Notes under the pieces: model-generated | Databases searched by the model: none | The model's input: the letters and a program-made list of their open reading frames with translations, nothing else | Told to the model about the DNA's origin: nothing | Source of the DNA: Flavobacteriales bacterium | GTDB taxonomy: Bacteria; Bacteroidota; Bacteroidia; Flavobacteriales_F; PHOS-HE28 | Direction: 5' to 3' | DNA: 64,000 nt | NCBI GenBank assembly: GCA_023957375.1 | Contig: JAMLHB010000001.1 | Location: forward strand, 962,245-1,026,244 | Part shown: piece after piece, positions 43,095 through 51,363 of the stretch | Numbering within the stretch: position 1 is the first letter of the stretch | Layout of the letters: each line of letters starts with the position of its first letter | Made by a program: the position numbers and the translations under genes

Positions 43095-44204
43095 TTACAG
43101 ACTTATCCACACCCGATCGGCCACATGTGCCGAAGCACCGGTACCGCCCAGCTTGCCCCTTAGCTCCCGCATGTCCCCCTGCATCCGCGAGCGGTACTGC
43201 GCATCGTTCAGCAAGCGGTGCAGTTCGTGGCGCAATTCCGCCGGGCGCATGCCGTGCTGGATCAGTTCGCGGACCACCTCGCGCCCCATGATCAGGTTCA
43301 CCAAGGAAATGAACGGCACCCGTATGAAGCGCTTGGCCAGCCAGATGTTCAGGGCATTGCCACCGTAGCAAACGGCTTCGGGCGTGCCGATCAGTGCGGC
43401 TTCCAAGGTGGCCGTTCCGCTGGTGACCAATGCTGCAGTGGCCTGTTTGAGCAGTGCGTAGGTATGCCCTTGCACCAGAACGGCCGGAACATCCGCCATC
43501 AGGCCGCGGTATGCCTGCTCCGGCACCGAGGGTGCGGCGGCAACGGCAAAGCGGTGCCCGGGGAAGTGCTCCACCATTTGGAGCATCTGCGGCAACATGC
43601 GGCGGATCTCCTGCATGCGGCTGCCCGGAAGCAGGGCCACCACCGGGCGCTGGTCCTTGCCTGTTTCCAGCGCTTGCCCGAATTCCTCCTGCGCGATGGC
43701 GTCCAATAGCGGGTGGCCCACGAACTCCACGTCCATGCCCCGCTCGGCGTACCAATCTTTTTCAAAGGGCAGGATCACGAACATGCGGTCCACATCGCGC
43801 CGGATGGCCTTGATGCGCCCGGCCTTCCATGCCCACAATTGGGGACTGATGTAGTAGAACACCTTGATGCCCCGGGCACGGGCGAATTTGGCGATGCGCA
43901 AATTGAACCCGGGATAGTCGATCAATACCACCGCATCGGGCTTGAAGCGCAGGATATCTTCCTGGCAGGTGCGGATGTTCCGCAGGATGGTGGGCAGGTT
44001 CAACAAGACTTGGGTGAAGCCCATGAATGCCAGATCGCGGTAGTGCTTCACTACTTCGGCACCAGCGGCCTGCATGCGGTCGCCCCCCCAAGCCCGCACG
44101 GCCAGTGGTTCGCTGCCCGCGCGCCTGTACAGGGCACGGATGAGGTTGGCCCCGTGCAGGTCGCCACTGGCCTCGCCGGCGATCACATAAAGTCTCTTTC
44201 CCAT
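43095..44204 (-). CDS. lpxB: Lipid-A-disaccharide synthase LpxB
   Basis: GT19 glycosyltransferase that joins UDP-2,3-diacylglucosamine and lipid X on the cytoplasmic face of the inner membrane. The 369-residue product is full length. It has the opening YVIAGEASGDLHGANL, the segment GFTQVLLNLPTI, YISPQLWAWKAGRI, FVGHPLLDAI and LLPGSRMQEIRRMLP. Its start overlaps the upstream small membrane protein gene by 22 bases. Confidence 0.96.
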   Translation of the reverse strand: MGKRLYVIAGEASGDLHGANLIRALYRRAGSEPLAVRAWGGDRMQAAGAEVVKHYRDLAFMGFTQVLLNLPTILRNIRTCQEDILRFKPDAVVLIDYPGFNLRIAKFARARGIKVFYYISPQLWAWKAGRIKAIRRDVDRMFVILPFEKDWYAERGMDVEFVGHPLLDAIAQEEFGQALETGKDQRPVVALLPGSRMQEIRRMLPQMLQMVEHFPGHRFAVAAAPSVPEQAYRGLMADVPAVLVQGHTYALLKQATAALVTSGTATLEAALIGTPEAVCYGGNALNIWLAKRFIRVPFISLVNLIMGREVVRELIQHGMRPAELRHELHRLLNDAQYRSRMQGDMRELRGKLGGTGASAHVADRVWISL

Positions 44205-44503
44205 AGCAGCAACAGCAGCACGATCACTGCGCCATAGGTGAGCATGGCCCCGATCACCCCGCGCATGGCCTTGAGCATGCGCCAGCGGTCGAATGCGAAA
44301 AACAGCCCTGCATCGGCCAGCACGCTCAGCGACAGGGTGGGCGCGATGTTGCCGCGGATGCCGAAAAGCATTTCCCGCAGCAGGAAATCAAGCTCCAGTT
44401 CGGGCCGCAGCACGGTGACGGCAAAGGCGGAATAGGCCAGCAGCCCTGCGATCGGTGTGATGATGCCCAGGATGTAGCCATACGCCACCTTGTCAAAGCG
44501 CAT
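44183..44503 (-). CDS. Small three-span membrane protein between surE and lpxB
   Basis: A 106-residue hydrophobic protein with spans near residues 8-30 (YILGIITPIAGLLAYSAFAV), 58-74 and 82-101 (GVIGAMLTYGAVIVLLLLLW). It overlaps surE by 11 bases and lpxB by 22, so it is clearly translated within the operon. I do not recognise the family. Its place next to lpxB suggests an envelope role, but nothing in the sequence shows which. Confidence 0.7.
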   Translation of the reverse strand: MRFDKVAYGYILGIITPIAGLLAYSAFAVTVLRPELELDFLLREMLFGIRGNIAPTLSLSVLADAGLFFAFDRWRMLKAMRGVIGAMLTYGAVIVLLLLLWERDFM

Positions 44504-45272
44504 GGTCCCAGGTATTGAGCACCTCCATTTCCTGGTGGGCGGTCATGTCAAACTGCACAGGCACCACGCTGGCATATCCGTGGCTGGTAGCCCACACGTC
44601 CGTATCGTGTTCTTGGTCCTTGGCGATGAATTCGCCCTTGAGCCAGTAATAGTCGTGGCCGGCGGGGTCGTGGCGGCATTCCACGGCATCTGCCCAATGG
44701 CCTGGTGCCTGCCGGCAGATGCGGACGCCCTTGAGCGGGCCTGCTGCGGCCGCCGGGATGTTCACATTGAGGCAGCATCCATTATTGAGCCCATGGCGTA
44801 GCACATTGGCGGTAACCGAACGCACCACGGCACGTGTGTGGACAAAGGAGGCATCTATACCGTATTCCATCAGGGAGAAACCGATGCTGGGGATGCCTTC
44901 CAGTGCCCCTTCCACCGCCGCGCTCATCGTACCGCTGTACAGCACATTGATGCTCAAATTGCTGCCATGGTTGATGCCGCTGACCAGCAATGCGGGTCTG
45001 CCCTTGATGATCTGGTACACCGCCAATTTCACGCAATCCACGGGGGTGCCCGTGCAACTGTACGCCTCCACGCCCTCCATGAACTCCACCTTGCGCAGCC
45101 GTAGGAAGTTGTGTATGGTAATGGCATGGCCCATGGCGCTTTGGGGCTTGTCCGGGGCCACCACCAGCACCTTGCCGAAGGCCTTCATTTCCTGCGCCAG
45201 GGTTTGAATACCCGGGGCGAAGATGCCGTCATCATTGGTCACAAGGATCAGCGGGCGCTCGGTGTTTTCCAT
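44493..45272 (-). CDS. surE: 5'/3'-nucleotidase SurE
   Basis: Metal-dependent phosphatase for nucleoside monophosphates and short polyphosphate. The 259-residue protein has LVTNDDGIFAPGI with the metal-binding Asp pair, APDKPQSAMGHAITI with the catalytic Ser/Asn region, GTPVDCVKLA, and LLVSGINHGSNLSINVLYSGTMSAA, all SurE hallmarks. It is first in the surE-unknown-lpxB operon. The start is fixed by a TAGCTTTG box 7 bases upstream. Confidence 0.95.
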   Translation of the reverse strand: MENTERPLILVTNDDGIFAPGIQTLAQEMKAFGKVLVVAPDKPQSAMGHAITIHNFLRLRKVEFMEGVEAYSCTGTPVDCVKLAVYQIIKGRPALLVSGINHGSNLSINVLYSGTMSAAVEGALEGIPSIGFSLMEYGIDASFVHTRAVVRSVTANVLRHGLNNGCCLNVNIPAAAAGPLKGVRICRQAPGHWADAVECRHDPAGHDYYWLKGEFIAKDQEHDTDVWATSHGYASVVPVQFDMTAHQEMEVLNTWDHAL

Positions 45273-45279
45273 TGGGGGC

Positions 45280-45287
45280 CAAAGCTA
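45280..45287 (-). promoter_or_regulatory. -7 box of the surE-lpxB operon
   Basis: The minus strand reads TAGCTTTG, a perfect TAnnTTTG match ending 7 bases before the surE ATG. The divergent ridA has CGATCTTTG ending 5 bases before its own ATG. Confidence 0.6.
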
Positions 45288-45326
45288 AGGCTGCATCATG
45301 GGCGGGCGCGGGCGATCTTTGCGGCC

Positions 45327-45704
45327 ATGAAGAAGCCCATCATCCCCGCAGGGGCGGCCAAACCATTGGCCCCCTATTCCCCGGCCATTGACGCCAATGG
45401 CCTGGTTTTCCTCAGTGGCCAGATCGCGTTGATCGGCGATACCGGCCAACTGCGCATGGAAAGCATCACGGAGGAAACCCGCCAAGTGATGGACAACCTG
45501 GGCCAGTTGCTGCAAGCGGCCGGGTTAGGGTTTGAGCACCTGGTGAAGTGCACCATCTTCATGAGCAGCATGGATCATTATGCGGCGGTGAACGAGGTGT
45601 ACGGCACGTACTTCCAGGATGCTCCGCCCGCGCGTGAGGCGGTGGCCGTGAAGGGGCTGCCGCGCGGGGTGAACGTGGAGATCAGCGGGATCGCCTGCCG
45701 TTGA
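45327..45704 (+). CDS. ridA: RidA family reactive intermediate deaminase
   Basis: Hydrolyses reactive enamine/imine intermediates from amino-acid metabolism. The 125-residue protein is typical length and starts MKKPIIPAGAAKPLAPYSPAI. It has LVFLSGQIAL, QVMDNLGQLLQAAGL, LVKCTIFMSSMDHYAAVNEVY and the C-terminal signature PPAREAVAVKGLPRGVNVEI, with the substrate-binding Arg. Stand-alone, divergent from surE; the long open frame upstream crosses the surE promoter and is ignored. Confidence 0.95.
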   Translation: MKKPIIPAGAAKPLAPYSPAIDANGLVFLSGQIALIGDTGQLRMESITEETRQVMDNLGQLLQAAGLGFEHLVKCTIFMSSMDHYAAVNEVYGTYFQDAPPAREAVAVKGLPRGVNVEISGIACR

Positions 45705-45719
45705 GCGGCCCGGCCCCAA

Positions 45720-46211
45720 CTATCGCAGGGCCTTGCGGTGGATGAAGTAGAGGTAGCACCAGTTGATCGCCAACAAGAAGCCCAGGAAGTTGATCGTGCG
45801 GGGCCCGGCAATGAGGATGGGCACCAGCATGCCCAGCAACTGGGCACTGGTGTATATGTGGAACCCGTCCTTCCGGCCTTGCCACATGCGCAGGGTGCCG
45901 ATGAAGCGGGCCAGCGTGCGCAAGGCGAACACCGCCATCAGTGCCACACCGTGGGCCTTCAGCAGATCGACGTAGGCGACCGCCTCATCTTGTTGGGCCG
46001 GAGGCAGAAAGGCCGCATAGGCCGAACGAACCATGTCGGCGACCTCATCCGGCGGCAGGTCGCGGATGATGTACGCCATGAAGGCCCCCATCAAATACAA
46101 TGGGAATACCAGGCCTTGGTTGGCGAAGCTCGCTACGCACAGCCATGTGAGCGTTCGCGGCCGTGCATCCGGCCGTGGCAGGTTCAATTGGGTTTCCACG
46201 CCGCGAATCAA
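45720..46211 (-). CDS. Membrane protein of unknown function (TTG or GTG start)
   Basis: A protein of 163 residues (TTG start at 46211) or 159 (GTG at 46199) with about four hydrophobic segments: WLCVASFANQGLVFPLYLMGAFM, HGVALMAVFALRTLARF, AQLLGMLVPILIAG and INFLGFLLAINWCYLYFI. No ATG precedes the first span. The predicted start sits only a few bases after a terminator hairpin that closes the upstream gene, so expression by partial readthrough is likely. Family unknown. It converges with ridA across 15 bases. Confidence 0.6.
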   Translation of the reverse strand: MIRGVETQLNLPRPDARPRTLTWLCVASFANQGLVFPLYLMGAFMAYIIRDLPPDEVADMVRSAYAAFLPPAQQDEAVAYVDLLKAHGVALMAVFALRTLARFIGTLRMWQGRKDGFHIYTSAQLLGMLVPILIAGPRTINFLGFLLAINWCYLYFIHRKALR

Positions 46212-46215
46212 CGAA

Positions 46216-46240
46216 AAGTCCCCCGAACGGCGGGGGACTT
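46216..46240 (-). terminator. Terminator hairpin between two small membrane protein genes
   Basis: AAGTCCCCCG (46216-46225) pairs perfectly with CGGGGGACTT (46231-46240) around 5 bases; on the minus strand it is followed by TTCG with T-rich sequence. It sits 27 bases after the 46267-46770 gene. Confidence 0.7.
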
Positions 46241-46266
46241 CCGGGTTATTCGTTCTTTGGTACCGG

Positions 46267-46770
46267 TCAGTGCATGTGTTTCAGGTTCACCGCGTACAGG
46301 ATGATGAACACCAGGGAGAAGAAGCCCACGAAGCCCACGGAGAGCAGGGCCATCATGCTTCCTCCCAGGAAGATGATGGGTACAGCCAAGGCCGCAATGG
46401 AAGCCAGCACGTACAACCAAAACCCGCTCTTGCGAAGGTTCCACATTTGCCATACCCCGAAGAGGCTGAGCAGGGACAGGATGATGCCTGAGATGCCGAT
46501 GGACTTGGCATTGGCGGCGGATCTCTCCGCCAACTCCATGGCACTGTCCAGCATACGGCCGGGCAGCCCTTCTGCTTGGGCCCCAAGGTCCGCACGGGCC
46601 TGTTCCATTTCGGCACGTGCCTTATCCAAGGCGGCTGTTTGATCCACTGTGAGGTTCTGAATGCCGCTGATCACCCCCCACGCCCCCATGATGAAGCTGA
46701 GGATGCAGATCACGGTGAGCAAGGTGGGGCGGCCGGGTGAGGCCGGCATGGTTTGGGTTGCGTCGCTCAT
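46267..46770 (-). CDS. Membrane protein of unknown function
   Basis: A 167-residue protein with an N-terminal span (LLTVICILSFIMGAWGVISGI), a charged coiled segment (ALDKARAEMEQARADLG) facing one side, and three further spans to the end (ISGIILSLLSLFGVWQMW, FWLYVLASIAALAVPIIFLGG, FVGFFSLVFIILYAV). The pattern resembles DUF-type four-span proteins of Bacteroidota. The minus strand reads TAAATTCG at 46801-46794, about 23 bases before the ATG, a possible -7 box. Confidence 0.65.
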   Translation of the reverse strand: MSDATQTMPASPGRPTLLTVICILSFIMGAWGVISGIQNLTVDQTAALDKARAEMEQARADLGAQAEGLPGRMLDSAMELAERSAANAKSIGISGIILSLLSLFGVWQMWNLRKSGFWLYVLASIAALAVPIIFLGGSMMALLSVGFVGFFSLVFIILYAVNLKHMH

Positions 46771-47013
46771 GTTTAGTGCAGATTTGGTTGCGCCGAATTT
46801 ATGCAGTTCCTGCGCTCGGCCCCGGCAACGGGGAGGAAATCCCCCGGGCCGATCGTTGAAAACAGCGCAAACCCACGCCCGTCATGCCCATGCGCCACAC
46901 ATGTGCCGGGCAGGCTTCGACGCTTCCCCCCGCACTGCTACCTTCGCGCCGCGCAATACGACCGGCGGGTAATAACGCCTGCCCTGATCCATACCAATCC
47001 CAATCACCAGCAG

Positions 47014-48402
47014 ATGAGCTATGACATCATCGTTCTCGGCAGCGGCCCCGGCGGCTATGTGGCTGCCATCCGTGCCAGCCAACTGGGCCTGAAGGCCGCC
47101 GTTGTTGAAAAGGAATCCCTGGGCGGCATCTGCCTCAATTGGGGCTGCATCCCCACCAAGGCGTTGATCAAGAGCGCCAGCGTGTTCGAGTACATCAACC
47201 ATGCAAAAGACTACGGCATCACCGTGGGCGCACCTTCGGTGGATTTCAAGGGCGTGGTGCAACGCAGCCGCGACGTGGCCAAGGGCATGAGCAACGGCGT
47301 GCAGTTTCTGATGAAGAAGAACAAGATCGACGTGATCATGGGCACCGGCGTGCTGAAGCCCGGAAAAAAACTGGAGGTAACGGGTGCTGACGGCAAAAAA
47401 CAGGTGCTCGAAGCCAAGCACATCATCATCGCCACGGGTGCACGAAGCCGCGAACTGCCGGCCTTGAAACAGGATGGCAAGAAGGTGATCGGTTACCGCG
47501 AGGCCATGTCCATGCCTGCCCAGCCCAAGAGCATGGTGGTAGTGGGCAGCGGCGCCATCGGCAGCGAATTCGCTTACTTCTACAACGCCATCGGCACCAA
47601 GGTCACCCTGGTGGAATTCATGCCCAACGTGGTGCCGGTGGAAGATGAGGAGGTGAGCAAGCAACTGGAGCGGAGCTTCAAGAAGCAGGGCATCGAGGTG
47701 ATGACCAAGAGCGAGGTGACCAAGGTGGATACCAGCGGAAAGGGCTGCAAGGTGACCGTAAAGAACGCCAAGGGCGAGCAGGTGATCGAGTGCGACGTGG
47801 TGCTGAGCGCCGTGGGCATCGTGTCCAACCTGGAAGGCATCGGCCTGGAGGAAGTGGGCATTGTGACCGACCGGGGCAAGATCACCGTGGACGCCTATGG
47901 GGCCACCAACATTCCAGGGTATTACGCCATCGGTGATGTGACCCCGGGCCAGGCCCTGGCACACGTGGCCAGCGCGGAAGGCATCATTTGCGTGGAGAAG
48001 ATCGCGGGCAAGAACCCCGAGCCGCTGGATTACAACAACATTCCCGGCTGCACCTATTGCTCGCCGGAAGTGGCCAGCGTGGGCTACACCGAAAAGGCCG
48101 CCAAGGAAAAGGGCTACGAGCTGAAGGTGGGCAAATTCCCGTTCAGCGCCAGCGGCAAGGCCAGCGCGGCCGGTGCCAAAGACGGCTTCATCAAGCTGAT
48201 CTTCGACGCCAAGTACGGCGAATTGTTAGGCGCACACATGATCGGCATGAACGTGACCGAAATGATCGCCGAGTGCGTGGCCATGCGCAAGCTGGAGACC
48301 ACCGGGCACGAGATCATTAAAACCGTGCACCCGCACCCCACCATGAGCGAGGCCGTGATGGAGGCGGCCGCAGCGGCGTACGGGGAGGTGATCCACCTAT
48401 GA
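47014..48402 (+). CDS. lpdA: Dihydrolipoyl dehydrogenase
   Basis: E3 flavoprotein of the 2-oxoacid dehydrogenase complexes. The 462-residue protein begins MSYDIIVLGSGPGGYVAAI (FAD-binding). It has the redox disulfide GGICLNWGCIPTKAL, the NAD-binding GSGAIGSEFAYFYNAIG, the second FAD motif YYAIGDVTPGQALAHVAS, and the C-terminal catalytic His-Glu in HPHPTMSEAV. It is full length. The open frame from 46801 is not used; a TACCTTCG box lies at 46939-46946. The gene overlaps the methyltransferase start (ATGA). Confidence 0.96.
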   Translation: MSYDIIVLGSGPGGYVAAIRASQLGLKAAVVEKESLGGICLNWGCIPTKALIKSASVFEYINHAKDYGITVGAPSVDFKGVVQRSRDVAKGMSNGVQFLMKKNKIDVIMGTGVLKPGKKLEVTGADGKKQVLEAKHIIIATGARSRELPALKQDGKKVIGYREAMSMPAQPKSMVVVGSGAIGSEFAYFYNAIGTKVTLVEFMPNVVPVEDEEVSKQLERSFKKQGIEVMTKSEVTKVDTSGKGCKVTVKNAKGEQVIECDVVLSAVGIVSNLEGIGLEEVGIVTDRGKITVDAYGATNIPGYYAIGDVTPGQALAHVASAEGIICVEKIAGKNPEPLDYNNIPGCTYCSPEVASVGYTEKAAKEKGYELKVGKFPFSASGKASAAGAKDGFIKLIFDAKYGELLGAHMIGMNVTEMIAECVAMRKLETTGHEIIKTVHPHPTMSEAVMEAAAAAYGEVIHL

Positions 48403-49223
48403 CCGGAACGTCCCAAGGCGCAGGGCCGGATGCGGGGCCCATGGGCCGCGCACGGCACCAGCCACCGGTAGGGGCGGCCGACCCCATTGACTTTTTCGAC
48501 CGGATCAGCGCCGGATACGGGAGCCGGTACCAAGGCCAAGACCGGTTCCACCGGTACTACTTCCAGGAGCGGATGAACAAGGCCGTTGATGGCCTGGACC
48601 TTGCTGACTGCAACGTATTGGACATTGGAAGCGGTACGGGCGACCTGTACGACCAGCTCATCACGCGCTTCCCATCCATGCAATTCCTGGCCACCGATGT
48701 AAGTGCGGGCATGCTTGCGCACAGCAACGTGCCGCAGGCGCAGCAATACATCGGCCCGGTGTATGAGCACAACCTCGGACCGGTGAGGTTCCATGCGATC
48801 TTCATGCTTGGCGTTACCACCTACATGGGCCGGGATGAACTGGAGAAAAACCTGGACTTCATTGCACGTCATCTGCATCCTGACGGCCGGTTCATCGCCA
48901 CGTTCACGAATCGGTCATCGTTGGACTCATGGATGCGGAGCCTGGCCCAGCATTTTGTAAAGCCTGACCCGGCTGGGCGCAACGTCCTTTCCAGCGGACT
49001 GCAGATCCATAAGTACACGTACCCGGCAATCCGGGCCATGCTCGAACCGAAATTCCGGATCATGCGCTGGGATGCGCTCAACCACACGATCTTCCCGTTC
49101 AACCGGCTGCTTCCGGGTTTGTCCATCCGGGCAGCGCGGCAATTGGGCCGCACCCAGGGCGTGCCCGGTTGGCTCAGGTTCCTCAGTTCAGACCTGATGG
49201 TCCACGCTACATTGCACCCATGA
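48399..49223 (+). CDS. SAM-dependent class I methyltransferase
   Basis: A 274-residue cytoplasmic enzyme with the SAM-binding motif VLDIGSGTGDLYDQL near residue 75, LATDVSAGM (motif II) and AIFMLGVTTYMGRDELEKNL. The acceptor is unknown. It starts on the lpdA stop (ATGA) and precedes the polysaccharide genes by about 95 bases, so it may modify a glycan or lipid intermediate. Several in-frame starts exist in the disordered first 25 residues (for example 48441). Confidence 0.8.
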   Translation: MTGTSQGAGPDAGPMGRARHQPPVGAADPIDFFDRISAGYGSRYQGQDRFHRYYFQERMNKAVDGLDLADCNVLDIGSGTGDLYDQLITRFPSMQFLATDVSAGMLAHSNVPQAQQYIGPVYEHNLGPVRFHAIFMLGVTTYMGRDELEKNLDFIARHLHPDGRFIATFTNRSSLDSWMRSLAQHFVKPDPAGRNVLSSGLQIHKYTYPAIRAMLEPKFRIMRWDALNHTIFPFNRLLPGLSIRAARQLGRTQGVPGWLRFLSSDLMVHATLHP

Positions 49224-49318
49224 CCCCTTTCCTTGCAGCCAAGTACCGGGCAACTATTTCATTTGCCTTCGTCTAATCAACACTGCCCCCGGCCTACCCC
49301 ACCGTGCCAGTTGGTTCC

Positions 49319-50545
49319 ATGCCCCGCATCCTGCACATCAACAACCGCTTTAATTTGGGCGGTCCTACCCACAACGTGGGGCTTCTGGCGAAATACATGC
49401 AGCCGGAATTTGAAACGCTATTGATCGGAGGGCCACCCGAAAAATCGGAGGAGAGCAGCAAATTCATCCTCAACGACCTGGGGGTTAACGCCATGATCCT
49501 GTCTGAAATGCACCGGGCCATAGCGCCGTGGCAAGATCTGGCCGCATACCGGCGCATCAAGCAGGTGATCAGGGAATTCAAGCCGGATATCGTGCATACC
49601 CATGCCGCAAAATCCGGGGCCGTGGGGCGGATGGCCGCCTACGACATGGGTGTAAGAGGCATTGTCCACACCTTTCACGGCCACGTCTTCCACAGCTATT
49701 TCGGACCGGTGAAAACCAGCATCTTCAAGAACATCGAACGCTTTTTGGCGAACCGGTCCTCGCGGATCATCGCCATCAGCGAGCGGCAAAAGCAGGAGTT
49801 GGTGGAAGAGCACAGGATCTGCCGGGAAGACAAGGTGGCCGTCATCGCCTTGGGCATCGACCTTGGGAAATTCCGAGAGGACCAAGCTGGCAAAAGGGCG
49901 CTATTCCGGAGGGTGTACGGCGTGGAGAGCGATGAAATTGCCATCGGGATCGTCGGGCGCTTGGTACCGGTCAAGAACCATGCTCTTTTCCTGAAGGGTT
50001 TGAAGCACGTGCAGGAGCATACCGGAAAGCGCGTGCGCGCCTTCATCGTGGGCGACGGCGGTGAACGGGCATCCATTGAACAGCAAGCCACAGCACTCGG
50101 GTTCTCCCTGGCGCATGCTCCCGCCTTCAACGGCCATCAATTCGGCCATGGGGTGAACGGAAAGCCTGTCGTGGACCGGGCGGACATCACATTCACCAGC
50201 TGGGTGAAGGACATTGACATCGTGCATGCGGGCATGGACGTGGTTGCCCTGACCAGCCACAACGAAGGAACACCAGTAAGTTTGATCGAAGCCCAAGCTG
50301 CGGGGAAGCCGGTGGCCAGCACCCGGGTAGGGGGCATTGAGAACGTGGTGTTGGAAGGAGTTACCGGCTTGCTGAGCGCCAATAACGATGTGGCGGGCTT
50401 CGGGGCCAACCTGCTGCGCTTGGTGGAGGACGGCGAACTACGCAGCCATTTTTCGGCGCAAGGATGGGAACAAGTAGGCGAACGGTTCCATTACAAGCGA
50501 TTGGTCAAGGAAACGGCCGCATTGTATTCAAGCCTGCTTGGTTGA
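49319..50545 (+). CDS. Glycosyltransferase family 4 (GT-B fold)
   Basis: A 408-residue retaining glycosyltransferase. The N-terminal domain starts MPRILHINNRFNLGGPTHNVGLL, with HTHAAKSGAVGRMAAY. The C-terminal nucleotide-sugar domain has GIVGRLVPVKNHALFLKG and the E-x7-E region SHNEGTPVSLIEAQAAGKPV, followed by GGIENVV. A segment DITFTSWVKDID precedes this. It likely adds a sugar to the lipid-linked repeat unit built by the neighbouring genes. ATG 49304 (five codons upstream) is also possible. Confidence 0.9.
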   Translation: MPRILHINNRFNLGGPTHNVGLLAKYMQPEFETLLIGGPPEKSEESSKFILNDLGVNAMILSEMHRAIAPWQDLAAYRRIKQVIREFKPDIVHTHAAKSGAVGRMAAYDMGVRGIVHTFHGHVFHSYFGPVKTSIFKNIERFLANRSSRIIAISERQKQELVEEHRICREDKVAVIALGIDLGKFREDQAGKRALFRRVYGVESDEIAIGIVGRLVPVKNHALFLKGLKHVQEHTGKRVRAFIVGDGGERASIEQQATALGFSLAHAPAFNGHQFGHGVNGKPVVDRADITFTSWVKDIDIVHAGMDVVALTSHNEGTPVSLIEAQAAGKPVASTRVGGIENVVLEGVTGLLSANNDVAGFGANLLRLVEDGELRSHFSAQGWEQVGERFHYKRLVKETAALYSSLLG

Positions 50546-50572
50546 GCTACGCGCCTCCGATGGCTACTTTTG
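50542..50572 (+). promoter_or_regulatory. Promoter of the wza-wzc-rfbC-wecA group
   Basis: TTG at 50542-50544 and TACTTTTG at 50565-50572, 20 bases apart, match the Bacteroidota -33/-7 consensus. The box ends 17 bases before ATG 50590, favouring that start over 50560, which would lie inside the promoter. Confidence 0.55.
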
Positions 50573-50589
50573 CGCGAAATCCGCAAGGA

Positions 50590-51354
50590 ATGGGAAGATC
50601 ATCGATCGTGCTGGGACTGGCCGTGTTGCTGCTCACCGGTTGTGCCATCAACCGCGACATCATGTTCCGGACCCCGCGCGATTTCCAGTTCGACACCGTG
50701 TCCGACACGATGCGGCAGGACCGGGAGTTCAAGATCCAGCCGGATGACATCCTTTCCTTCCGGATGTACGCCAACGACGGGTTCAAGATGGTGGACATGG
50801 TCAATGAGCAAAACTTGTCCATGACCTCCACCAACCGCATGCAATTCTATTACACGGTTTACCCGGATGGCCATGCCAAACTGCCCGTGGTCGGGGATGT
50901 GCAGGTGGGGGGATTGACGGTGCGGCAAGCGGAGATCATGCTCGAGGAACAATATGCCACGTACTACCAAAAGCCGTTCGTACTGCTGAACGTGAGCAAC
51001 CGCCGGGTGGTTGTTTTCCCCGGAGGGGGCGGCGATGCCAAGGTGGTGGCCTTGGAAAACAGCAACACCTCCCTGCTTGAGGTACTGGCCAAGGCCGGCG
51101 GGGTTGCCAATCGGGGCAACGTACACCACGTAAAGTTGTTCCGCTTGGAGGGAGACAAGCGCAGGGTGTACCAATTCGATCTGTCAGACATTCAAAACCT
51201 GGCCTATGCCGATGTGGTGATGCAGGCGGATGACATCCTCTACGTGCAGCCCAAGCCCGAGATCGCCCGCGGCGTACTCCAGGAGATCACCCCGCTGATC
51301 ACCCTTTTGACCACCACGGTGCTGGTTTTGGGCATTGTGCGCTCTTTCCAATAG
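50590..51354 (+). CDS. Wza-like polysaccharide export lipoprotein (poly_export/SLBB)
   Basis: A 254-residue outer-membrane lipoprotein for surface polysaccharide export. MGRSSIVLGLAVLLLTGC is a clear lipoprotein signal with the lipidated Cys18. The poly_export domain (KIQPDDILSFRMYAND, YTVYPDGHAKLPVVGDVQVGGLTVRQAE) is followed by an SLBB domain (VVVFPGGGGDAKVV, SLLEVLAKAGGV, DDILYVQP). A C-terminal hydrophobic segment (ITLLTTTVLVLGIV) follows. The PVVGDVQVGGLT motif is the family hallmark. Wzc follows after 9 bases. Confidence 0.92.
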   Translation: MGRSSIVLGLAVLLLTGCAINRDIMFRTPRDFQFDTVSDTMRQDREFKIQPDDILSFRMYANDGFKMVDMVNEQNLSMTSTNRMQFYYTVYPDGHAKLPVVGDVQVGGLTVRQAEIMLEEQYATYYQKPFVLLNVSNRRVVVFPGGGGDAKVVALENSNTSLLEVLAKAGGVANRGNVHHVKLFRLEGDKRRVYQFDLSDIQNLAYADVVMQADDILYVQPKPEIARGVLQEITPLITLLTTTVLVLGIVRSFQ

Positions 51355-51363
51355 GCCACAAAC

